Shown here: positions 1-6,531 of the stretch, one piece after another
Numbering within the stretch: the stretch's first letter is position 1
Layout of the letters: each line of letters starts with the position of its first letter
Origin: Oscillospiraceae bacterium
GTDB taxonomy: Bacteria; Bacillota; Clostridia; Oscillospirales; Oscillospiraceae
Length of the DNA: 9,488 nt
Assembly: GCA_017435245.1 (NCBI GenBank)
Contig: JAFSFK010000169.1
Coordinates: 1 to 9,488 of the forward strand
Direction of reading: 5' to 3'
The notes under the pieces: model-generated
What the model was told of the DNA's origin: nothing
The model's database searches: none
The model's input: only the letters and a program-made list of their open reading frames with translations
Position numbers and translations under genes: made by a program

Positions 1-3000
1 GCGATGGTGACCTTTGCGTAGTTATCGGTACCAGTGAGCAGAGCCTTGTTGTAAACGAAGTTCAGAACCAGCTCGTTGCCCAGGGTCATGGTAGAACCAG
101 CAAAGTCGAACTTGACGATCTCCACGTAGTCGGGGTCTTCTTCGCCGCAGACAGTGCAGGAGCCGTTTTCGTAGCTGTGACCGGAAGCCTCAACTTCGTC
201 GCCGTCGTAGCTGTCGCCGCAGGCGGAGCAGGTGTAGATGGTGTAGCCGGGGTCGGTACAGGTGGGATCGATGACTTCGGTCTCATAGCTGTGACCCAGT
301 GCCTCGACCTCGTCAGCGATGTAGCTATCGCCGCAGCCGGAGCAGGTGTAGGTGGTATAGCCGGGGTCCGTACAAGTGGGTTCCGTGACCTCAGCCTCGT
401 ACTGGCAGACGTGTGCCTCCTCCACGGTGACAGTGAAGCTGCCTTCGGTGTCAGTGGAATCATTGTGGACGGTGAAGAATACAGGTGCATCTTCGCCGGA
501 CATATTCTCGATGGTTACGGTCAGAGACTCGTCGGAGTAGGTGTTTTCGCCGTAAGTTACGGTGAATGCCACATCGCCGGTGATGGTGATGGTAGCGTTG
601 GAAGCTTCGGTTGTGAAGTGACGGTTCTTGTCAGCGGGGATCTTCAGATCCATGCTGCCTTCCACCTGGAAGGGAAGCTTGGTGGAGCCGTTGGTGTACA
701 GATAGACCTTGTTCTCCTCTTCTTCGGCCATCAGATACTCGCCGTTGTCCACATAGAGCTGATCCAGGTAGTTGGCATCGGTAGCTGCGACCTGGACGTG
801 AACAGCAGCCTCAGCGAAGTTGCTGCTGATACCGATACGGGCATTCTCGCCCAGGTTGGTTGCATTGATGATTCGGCCGCCGTTGAGGTACAGGTTGGCA
901 GGAGCTTCACCGATGACGTTGCCGTCAATGATGGTGTCGCCGCTGACATTTGCGGTGCCGGAGCCGGTGATGACTACAGCGCCCATCTCGGTAGAGGTGT
1001 TGTCGGTGATCACGGTGTCGATCAGATTCAGTACACCGCCGATTGCGTGGATGGCACCGCCCTGCAGGCCATTACAGTTGCGGATGATCACATTGTTCAA
1101 AGTGGTGGTGCAGTCGCCCTTGTTGAACAGAGCGCCGCCGCCCAGGTCACCTGCGTTGGTAATGCCGGTGCCGTCGATGATGACATCCTTCAGGGTAACA
1201 ATACCGGCGGTGTTATGGATGAAGCCGCCATTGGCATCGCCGGGGATCAACTTACCGGACAGACGCTCGCCGTTCTTATTATCGTGGGAGGTGCAGTCAC
1301 AGATGGTGACCTTTGCGCCGTTGGTCACACTGTAAGCACGGCCTGCGGCCTTGATGTCATGACCGTTGAGGCAGATGGTAATATCGATATCTTCAGTTTC
1401 GCCGTTCAAAGACAGGAAGCTGACGGACAGATCCTCGGTCAGATAGTAGTGACCGGAAGTGGAGGGCAGGAGATACTTGGTTTTCTCGCCGTCAACGGTC
1501 TTGGCATCATCCATAGTGTATTCGGTCCAGGCGGTGTCGGGATCGTCTGCATGGGTGTGGGGCTGCTGAACAAATTCCTCAGCCTCGGCATCATAGTAGT
1601 AGCCGTGACCGTCGTTCTCGTAGGTCAGAACGCCGGGAGCAACCGTGCCGGAATTAACGATCAGGTTGGATTCCAGACCGATCAGCTCCGTATGGGTGGT
1701 CAGACCCAGCTTGGAAGCGGTGGACAGATCCTTGAAGTACAGCTTGGGGATGGTGAAGTCCTCACCGTTATTCTGCAGGAACACATTGGCCTCCCGGGTA
1801 CCGCCGTCAACGAAGTTGTCGTCAATGATGTTGGTGCCGGAAAGGGTCACGGTGGGATTGATGCCGCAGATGTACAAAGCACCGTTGTATTTTCCGGAGC
1901 TGGTGTTCTGGGACAGGTTGTCGGTAATGACGCAGTCTGTCAGATTCGCAGCAGCACGAATGATGTACAGAGCGGAGGCAGCCTTGGCTGCGGTGTTGTC
2001 GGTGAAGGTGCAGCGGGTCAGGTTTGCGGTGAGAACGTTGGTGTTGTTATCGGCACCGTTGAGGTGGATGACAGCACCGGAATCACCGGTAGTGGTGTTG
2101 TTTTCAAAGACACAGTCGGTGACATTCAAGGTACCTCTGGTGGCGCTGATGGCAGAGCCGTTGGAAGCGGTACAGTTACGCACCACAACGTTTTCCATAG
2201 TGGTGGTGGCATTACCGTCCATATAGACAACACCGCCAGGATTGGTATTGGTGACGTCGTCGCCGTCAATGATCAGATCCTTCATCACCAGCTCAGCGCC
2301 GGAGTTGAAAACGATACCGCCTCTGGCATTGCCGGGAACGATGGTACCGGCAACCAGGTTGCCGTCAGCATCTTCGTGAGCGGTACAGTCGCAGAAGGTG
2401 ACCTTTGCGCCATTGTACAGGCTGAAGGCACGGCCGCCAACGGTCATAGTGTAGCCGTTCAGGCAGAAGACAATTTCGGTTCCGTTTGCAGCAGTTTTAT
2501 CCAGCTCAGCAAAACCGACGGTCATATTCCGGGTCAGGTAGTAGTGACCGGATTCGGTGGGCAGCTTGCCGCCGGTGGTCCATTCGGTCCAGACGATATC
2601 TTCGGTATCGCCCTCGTGACCGTGGGAGAGGACGAACTGACCGTCTTTACGGACGACCTGATAACCCTTGTAGCTGACCCAGGAGGGATCCCAGGAGGTC
2701 TGGTTTTCGGTAGCCACCAGGAAGCTGGCATCAGAATAGTTGGTGGTGGAGTAGATGCTTACGGATGCACCGTCGGTCAGACCGTCAACGGTGACCACGG
2801 GGTTCTTGGTGATGTCATCGGAGTTGCCCTGAACAGTGATGTTGCGCTCAACTGCGGTGCCATCGTTGGCGGTGCAGATATTATCTTCTGCCACCACATC
2901 ACCCTTCAGGATCAGGGAGTTGGGGTTGTTGCCGATATAAATAGCGCCGGAAGCACCGGTCTGTGCGGTGCTGGTATTATCAGCATAGTAGCCGCCGTCG

Positions 3001-4148
3001 ATGGTGCAGACGGAATCACCGAAGATACCCACTGCCACGCCGCCGGTGCCGGTGGTGGTGTTACCGGTCATGGTGACATTGGTCAGAGCTGCCTGAGTCT
3101 TGCCGTACATATAAACGGCAGCGGAAGAACCGGTGCAGTTTTCGATGACAGTATCGGTGATGTTCAGCGCAGCGCTGGTAACATAGATGGCGCCGTACTT
3201 ATTGGCAGTGCAGTTGCGGATCACCACATTGTCCAGGGTCAGGGAAGTGCCGGTGCCGTTGGAATAGATCGCAGCAGCATCGCCGGTGCTTACAACGCCC
3301 TTGCCGTCAATGATCACGTCCTTGATGGTCAGGCTGGAGGAGGTGCTGTAGAAAGCACCGCCGTTGGCATTGCCGGGGATGATGGTACCGGCAACCAGGT
3401 CACCATTGGCATCCTTGTGAGCGGTACAGTCACAGATGGTGACCTTGGCACCGTCTACCAGACTGTAGCCACGGCCGCCCATGGTGATGTTATGACCGTT
3501 CAGGCAGATGGTGATGTCGATGTCAGCTTCTGCGCCGTCCAGAGTGACGAAACCGGTATTGATATCGCCGGTCAGGTAGTAATAACCGGATTCGCTGGGC
3601 AGCTTTTTGCCGGTCCAGGCGGTCCAGTTCTCACCCTCTTCGTGGCCGCACTGACCGTAGGTGATGGATGCGGTGCCGGGCTCGGTGGCACCGGTGTTCC
3701 ACTCGTTGACTTCGATATCGGTCAAGGTGACAGAAGTGCCGGGGACATAATCACCGGAAGCTGCGAAGCTTGCCAGCAGGACGGAGCCGCCGGTTGCGTC
3801 GATGGTGCCGGAAGCATTCTCAGCAACATAGGCTACAACATTGTTTTCGCCCAGAATGCCGATACCGGAGTAATCGGAGATGGTAACATTCTCAGCAGCG
3901 TTCAGTGTGAATTGGAAGGAACCTACCTTGGCTGCCTGAGATGCGGACAGGTACAGGTTCAGTTGGGTCACACCTGCGGTTTCAGCGTGGCCCTCAGGAG
4001 CCAGCTGCAGCGCAAAGGTGGTGCCGGCAGCAGCTACGCTGGGAGCGGATTCCGTGACCGCAGCTTCTTCTGTTGCCCATACGCCCAGGGGCAGGACGGA
4101 CAGAAGCATTGCCAGGACCATCAGAATTGCGAGGAAACGTTTCTTCAT
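1..4148 (-). CDS. Secreted cohesin-like / triple beta-helix surface protein (partial, 3' end outside window)
   Basis: Start ATG at 4148 is preceded by AAAAGGAGTG at 8 nt. The frame stays open for 1382 codons to the left edge, so the C-terminus is missing. Residues 1-25 form a signal peptide (KKR, hydrophobic core, likely cut after VWA). Residues about 43-160 are a beta-sandwich resembling cohesins (GSFQFTLN strand, then a GTIDATGG / LLASFAA / VTLTDIEV pattern). Three tandem modules begin near W175, W520 and W874. Each runs from a Trp-x-x-Trp/Tyr start through SGxYYLT, CLNGH or CLNGY, CDCTAH, IPGxAxGG and IDG, then Asn-rich beta-helix rungs. Residues 1246-1342 hold Cys-rich 38-residue repeats. 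From about 1343 begins a domain like the one ending the gene at 9132. No catalytic motif is visible. It is probably a surface adhesin or scaffold; an inert stalk is also possible. It follows the upstream hydrolase gene by 73 bp with no clear promoter, so co-transcription is likely. Confidence 0.93.
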   Translation of the reverse strand, partial: MKKRFLAILMVLAMLLSVLPLGVWATEEAAVTESAPSVAAAGTTFALQLAPEGHAETAGVTQLNLYLSASQAAKVGSFQFTLNAAENVTISDYSGIGILGENNVVAYVAENASGTIDATGGSVLLASFAASGDYVPGTSVTLTDIEVNEWNTGATEPGTASITYGQCGHEEGENWTAWTGKKLPSESGYYYLTGDINTGFVTLDGAEADIDITICLNGHNITMGGRGYSLVDGAKVTICDCTAHKDANGDLVAGTIIPGNANGGAFYSTSSSLTIKDVIIDGKGVVSTGDAAAIYSNGTGTSLTLDNVVIRNCTANKYGAIYVTSAALNITDTVIENCTGSSAAVYMYGKTQAALTNVTMTGNTTTGTGGVAVGIFGDSVCTIDGGYYADNTSTAQTGASGAIYIGNNPNSLILKGDVVAEDNICTANDGTAVERNITVQGNSDDITKNPVVTVDGLTDGASVSIYSTTNYSDASFLVATENQTSWDPSWVSYKGYQVVRKDGQFVLSHGHEGDTEDIVWTEWTTGGKLPTESGHYYLTRNMTVGFAELDKTAANGTEIVFCLNGYTMTVGGRAFSLYNGAKVTFCDCTAHEDADGNLVAGTIVPGNARGGIVFNSGAELVMKDLIIDGDDVTNTNPGGVVYMDGNATTTMENVVVRNCTASNGSAISATRGTLNVTDCVFENNTTTGDSGAVIHLNGADNNTNVLTANLTRCTFTDNTAAKAASALYIIRAAANLTDCVITDNLSQNTSSGKYNGALYICGINPTVTLSGTNIIDDNFVDGGTREANVFLQNNGEDFTIPKLYFKDLSTASKLGLTTHTELIGLESNLIVNSGTVAPGVLTYENDGHGYYYDAEAEEFVQQPHTHADDPDTAWTEYTMDDAKTVDGEKTKYLLPSTSGHYYLTEDLSVSFLSLNGETEDIDITICLNGHDIKAAGRAYSVTNGAKVTICDCTSHDNKNGERLSGKLIPGDANGGFIHNTAGIVTLKDVIIDGTGITNAGDLGGGALFNKGDCTTTLNNVIIRNCNGLQGGAIHAIGGVLNLIDTVITDNTSTEMGAVVITGSGTANVSGDTIIDGNVIGEAPANLYLNGGRIINATNLGENARIGISSNFAEAAVHVQVAATDANYLDQLYVDNGEYLMAEEEENKVYLYTNGSTKLPFQVEGSMDLKIPADKNRHFTTEASNATITITGDVAFTVTYGENTYSDESLTVTIENMSGEDAPVFFTVHNDSTDTEGSFTVTVEEAHVCQYEAEVTEPTCTDPGYTTYTCSGCGDSYIADEVEALGHSYETEVIDPTCTDPGYTIYTCSACGDSYDGDEVEASGHSYENGSCTVCGEEDPDYVEIVKFDFAGSTMTLGNELVLNFVYNKALLTGTDNYAKVTI
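172..399 (-). repeat. Two 114-bp direct repeats encoding Cys-rich 38-residue spacers
   Basis: The units span 172-285 and 286-399, in register, each starting TAGCTGTGACC on the plus strand. Each encodes PTCTDPGYT, YTCSxCGDSY, then an acidic DEVEAxG and a His-Ser-Tyr. A third, truncated unit (CTVCGEEDP) follows at about 140-171. The C-x10-C-x2-C spacing resembles zinc-ribbon-like spacers that are common in large Clostridia surface proteins near the C-terminal domain. The function is unknown; they look like a spacer or stalk. Confidence 0.85.
1050..3641 (-). repeat. Three tandem beta-helix modules of about 350 residues in one gene
   Basis: The module repeats three times, with its first Trp at residues 175, 520 and 874 (bases 3626, 2591 and 1529). 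The CxC pair of the CDCTAH motif recurs at residues 239/241, 586/588 and 950/952, giving spacings of 347 and 364 residues. DNA similarity is visible too: the stretches near 2341-2400 and 3381-3440 share GATGGTACCGGCAACCAGGT and GTGAGCGGTACAGTC. The third module is the most divergent and shorter at its C-terminal side; its lower boundary here is approximate. Confidence 0.85.
3669..4022 (-). other. Cohesin-like domain (residues 43-160 of the beta-helix protein)
   Basis: This is the first folded segment after the signal peptide. It alternates short beta strands in the order typical of type I/II cohesins: a strand with QLNLYLSA, a GSFQFTLN strand, an ENVTISDY strand, then a variable loop, GTIDATGG, LLASFAA and finally VTLTDIEV. 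The length of about 115 residues is slightly short for a cohesin (about 140). Related beta-sandwiches (carbohydrate-binding or Big-type domains) share this look, so the call rests on pattern only. The two genes immediately upstream carry dockerin-like segments, which makes the assignment more attractive. Confidence 0.45.
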
Positions 4149-4154
4149 AGTTTA

Positions 4155-4164
4155 CACTCCTTTT
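4155..4164 (-). promoter_or_regulatory. Ribosome binding site of the beta-helix protein gene
   Basis: On the minus strand the sequence reads AAAAGGAGTG, with the AGGAG core ending 8 nt before the ATG at 4148. This fixes the start ahead of a classic signal peptide. Confidence 0.85.
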
Positions 4165-4172
4165 GTTGATTT

Positions 4173-4211
4173 GCATCCGAACCTGGATGCGGTTTTAACG
4201 GCATCGTGCCG
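4173..4211 (-). other. Two small hairpins between the second hydrolase gene and the beta-helix gene
   Basis: Reading on the minus strand after the stop at 4222, the first stem is CGGCA-CGA-TGCCG (4211-4199) and the second is GCATCC-AGGTTC-GGATGC (4190-4173). Neither is followed by a run of T on the minus strand, so they are poor intrinsic terminators. They could be mRNA-processing, stabilising or attenuating structures. No -10/-35 pair is visible in this 73-bp gap. Confidence 0.4.
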
Positions 4212-4221
4212 ATGTTTACGG

Positions 4222-6408
4222 TTAGCCTTCGTAGGTGAAGGTTTCGTTGTCCTTGACGACCTTGGTTTCGCCGTTGGACAGAAGTATGGAAACACTATAA
4301 TGGTACTTGGTACCGGCGCTCATTCCGGCAGCCTGTGCGGCTGCGGTGAAATCTGCGGTGTGCGCCTCAGCAAGGTCTACGGTCTGTATATTCTTGCGAG
4401 TCTCGCCATAGATATGATGGACGCCGGTATAGACCTCGTTGTCATAGATTACCTGACCCTGTGCGTCAGTAACAGTGACGGTAGAGCTGATAATCCGGAA
4501 GTTGGAGTGGATCTTGCCGTTAATGGGGCTGACTACCGGCACATCCGGGTACTCGTTGAAGTAAGAATGCTTTACATAGTCGCTGCGCAGCGCACGCATG
4601 GTGATGGGCACATATACGCCGCCGGAGCTGCCGTCAGAGGTGTTGTAATCCGTGTTCAAAAGATCCTCAAAGGTGTACTTGTAATTGACACGCCAGGAGC
4701 TGTTGGTGCTGGTGCGGTCGTAAAGACCGTCGCCCTGCTCGGTGGTGACAAAGAAGCTCTTGGTGGTATCAATGGAGCCATCCTTGTTGCGGATAACGAT
4801 GGGGTCGGCTGCTGCCAGACGGGCGTGTCCGCCTTCCTTGACGTCAGAATAGTACAGCAGCGCATCTGCCTTGCGGGTCATGGCATAGGCTTCGGCAATG
4901 GTTTCCTTGCCGTTGGTATTATAGATCTGCTCGGTATCGGTCTCGGTGGTGACGGTGTAGGCAAAGTCACCGACGATGGAGTCGTCGTTTTTGCTGACGG
5001 TGGTCCAGTCGCCTACGGGGTAAATACCTCTTTCATACTGTACCGTCTCATTGGGAACCATATTGACGGTGAAGCGCACGTGGACGCCGCCGGCGTACTC
5101 ATTTTCGGCACCGTTGACACGGCTGGGAGATACCCGCATCCAGGCCCAGCCCACGGCAGTGGAGCAGTCATTGCCCATATACTGGACAAAGCCGTAGTAG
5201 CCTTTTTTCTCTTCGGGAGTCTTAAGATAGTAGCCGTCCTCCAGACCCTCGATGGTGACATTCTTGCCGGAGGAGGTGTCGATCTTGGACATAAACCGCT
5301 CCAGAGAACCGGAATTGGAGGTGTAGGGCAGGCCGTAGTAGGTAACACCCGTTTTAAAGGTCTGGCGGTGGACACTGCCGGTACCGCCGATGGGGATGTA
5401 ATCCAGAGGCTCAGATACCTGCCAGGGGATGGTGCCCATTGCGTTCATATAGTCCACCACCACATCCTGACGGTCCTGCATCGTCTGGGAAAGCTGAGCA
5501 CTGTCCCAGGTGGTATCCACCCACTGACCGTCAACGGAGTAGCCGGAGGGGTGCCAGCCAACCAGGCCCACCTGGACCAGATCGCTGTCTGCCACCTTCA
5601 TCTTCATATCGGCGCACAGACCGTTTACGGTGTAGGTGCCGGTATCATCGGTAACGGACAAGGTATGGGAGGGAACAACGGAAGCGGTAGCACCGGTGGT
5701 GACACGTCCTGCAAAGACGCCAATGTAAATCTTATCGTTATTCAGACTTTCCCGGGTATCGTAAATGCCGCCGGTGACGGTGACATCGGTGACAGTGCCA
5801 CGGGAAGAACCCAGCAGCACGCCAACGAATTTTGCATTTTCATCGGCGTTAACGGTGACGTTGCGCAGGTGCACATCATTGATCGTACTGTTGTGATCGG
5901 TGCCGCCGAAGAAACCCATATTGTACTCAGTGGGGGCATATTTGTCCGGAACGCTTTGGTTGATCACGCAGTTGGAAATGGTGTGACCGTTGCCATCCAG
6001 AGAACCGGAGAAGAATTCAATAGGTTTCCACTCCGCACCGTCCAGATCCACGTCGTTGGTCAGCTCATAGGACAAAGAGGGGTTCTGAGCCATAAAGTAC
6101 AGACCACTGGCGGTACTGATTTCGTAAATACCGTCGCCATTTTCGTCCTGTACGGCTGCGGGGTTACCGACAATGTATTCCCAAATACTACTGACGGTGC
6201 TTAAATCGGCTGCTGCTTTCTGAGATGCCGTGAGGTAACGCAGGCGGCTGTTTTGCTCTGCCAGCATCTGGGCATCGAAAATGGTGACCTTACCGTCTCC
6301 ATTAACATCGCCAACGCTGCCGGCAGCGCTGACGGCCAGCACGGCTGCCGCCACAACGGCAATGGACATAACAAGCAAGAGTAACCGTAGAGCTTTTTTA
6401 TTTTTCAT
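4222..6408 (-). CDS. Dockerin-like, GLUG-like, papain-like cysteine hydrolase (copy B, 728 aa)
   Basis: Start ATG at 6408 has AGGGGG 9 nt upstream; the stop is TAA at 4222. Residues about 5-29 are a signal peptide or uncleaved membrane segment. Residues 33-80 form a dockerin-like segment with one intact calcium loop (D34, N36, D38, D45 in DVNGDGKVTIFD) and a second half that keeps a helix but lacks a loop. DENGDG at 88-93 leads into GLUG-like beta repeats to about 285 (FSGSLDGNGHTISNC, then MGFFGG and FVGVLLG). Residues about 300-610 look like an NlpC/P60-type papain-fold hydrolase. C415 lies in GNDCSTAVGWAW, H528 in GGHARL and E557-Q558 in VTTEQGDG. The KADALLYY strand before His corresponds to the PGDAL motif of that fold. 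Residues 625-728 are an Ig-like domain (SNFRIISSTV, LLSNGET). The substrate is unknown; peptidoglycan or peptide amide bonds are a family-based guess. There is no lipobox, LPxTG or SLH motif. Confidence 0.95.
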   Translation of the reverse strand: MKNKKALRLLLLVMSIAVVAAAVLAVSAAGSVGDVNGDGKVTIFDAQMLAEQNSRLRYLTASQKAAADLSTVSSIWEYIVGNPAAVQDENGDGIYEISTASGLYFMAQNPSLSYELTNDVDLDGAEWKPIEFFSGSLDGNGHTISNCVINQSVPDKYAPTEYNMGFFGGTDHNSTINDVHLRNVTVNADENAKFVGVLLGSSRGTVTDVTVTGGIYDTRESLNNDKIYIGVFAGRVTTGATASVVPSHTLSVTDDTGTYTVNGLCADMKMKVADSDLVQVGLVGWHPSGYSVDGQWVDTTWDSAQLSQTMQDRQDVVVDYMNAMGTIPWQVSEPLDYIPIGGTGSVHRQTFKTGVTYYGLPYTSNSGSLERFMSKIDTSSGKNVTIEGLEDGYYLKTPEEKKGYYGFVQYMGNDCSTAVGWAWMRVSPSRVNGAENEYAGGVHVRFTVNMVPNETVQYERGIYPVGDWTTVSKNDDSIVGDFAYTVTTETDTEQIYNTNGKETIAEAYAMTRKADALLYYSDVKEGGHARLAAADPIVIRNKDGSIDTTKSFFVTTEQGDGLYDRTSTNSSWRVNYKYTFEDLLNTDYNTSDGSSGGVYVPITMRALRSDYVKHSYFNEYPDVPVVSPINGKIHSNFRIISSTVTVTDAQGQVIYDNEVYTGVHHIYGETRKNIQTVDLAEAHTADFTAAAQAAGMSAGTKYHYSVSILLSNGETKVVKDNETFTYEG

Positions 6409-6417
6409 GTTTGGTAT

Positions 6418-6423
6418 CCCCCT
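6418..6423 (-). promoter_or_regulatory. Ribosome binding site of hydrolase copy B
   Basis: The minus strand reads AGGGGG, 9 nt before the ATG at 6408. It is weaker than the AGGAGG in front of copy A, which may lower translation of this copy. Confidence 0.7.
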
Positions 6424-6442
6424 GAATTTGGTTTATCTTATA

Positions 6443-6471
6443 ATAATAAGGTAAAAAGCCGTTAAAATCAA
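6443..6471 (-). promoter_or_regulatory. Predicted sigma-A promoter of hydrolase copy B
   Basis: On the minus strand, TTGATT (6471-6466) is followed after exactly 17 nt by TATTAT (6448-6443), with a second AT-rich box, TATAAG, directly after it. The transcript would have a 5' leader of about 30 nt before the ATG at 6408. The gap to the upstream gene (6409-6531) is AT-rich, unlike the genes, and holds no convincing terminator. Copy B may therefore be expressed both from here and by read-through. Confidence 0.65.
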
Positions 6472-6531
6472 TCAAATATGTAATCTGAAATTCCCAGATA
6501 TTATCCAAATTTGATTTTTGCTACAGGGGAA

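Noticed and set aside
177..4169. A 1330-codon open frame on the plus strand
   Set aside because: It lies exactly in codon register opposite the minus-strand beta-helix gene, so it only reflects near-absence of TTA, CTA and TCA codons in that gene. It has no ribosome binding site and a low-complexity Gly/Val/Ala/Asp-rich product, whereas the minus frame has a signal peptide and recognisable repeats.
4018..6204. A 728-codon open frame on the plus strand
   Set aside because: It is in codon register opposite hydrolase copy B, for the same codon-usage reason. Its product is low-complexity and resembles no protein family, and it runs across two unrelated minus-strand genes.
6472..6531. Possible terminator after hydrolase copy A
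   Set aside because: Only weak CTG-AATT-CAG type symmetry is present, with no GC-rich stem and no T-run on the minus strand, so read-through is more likely.
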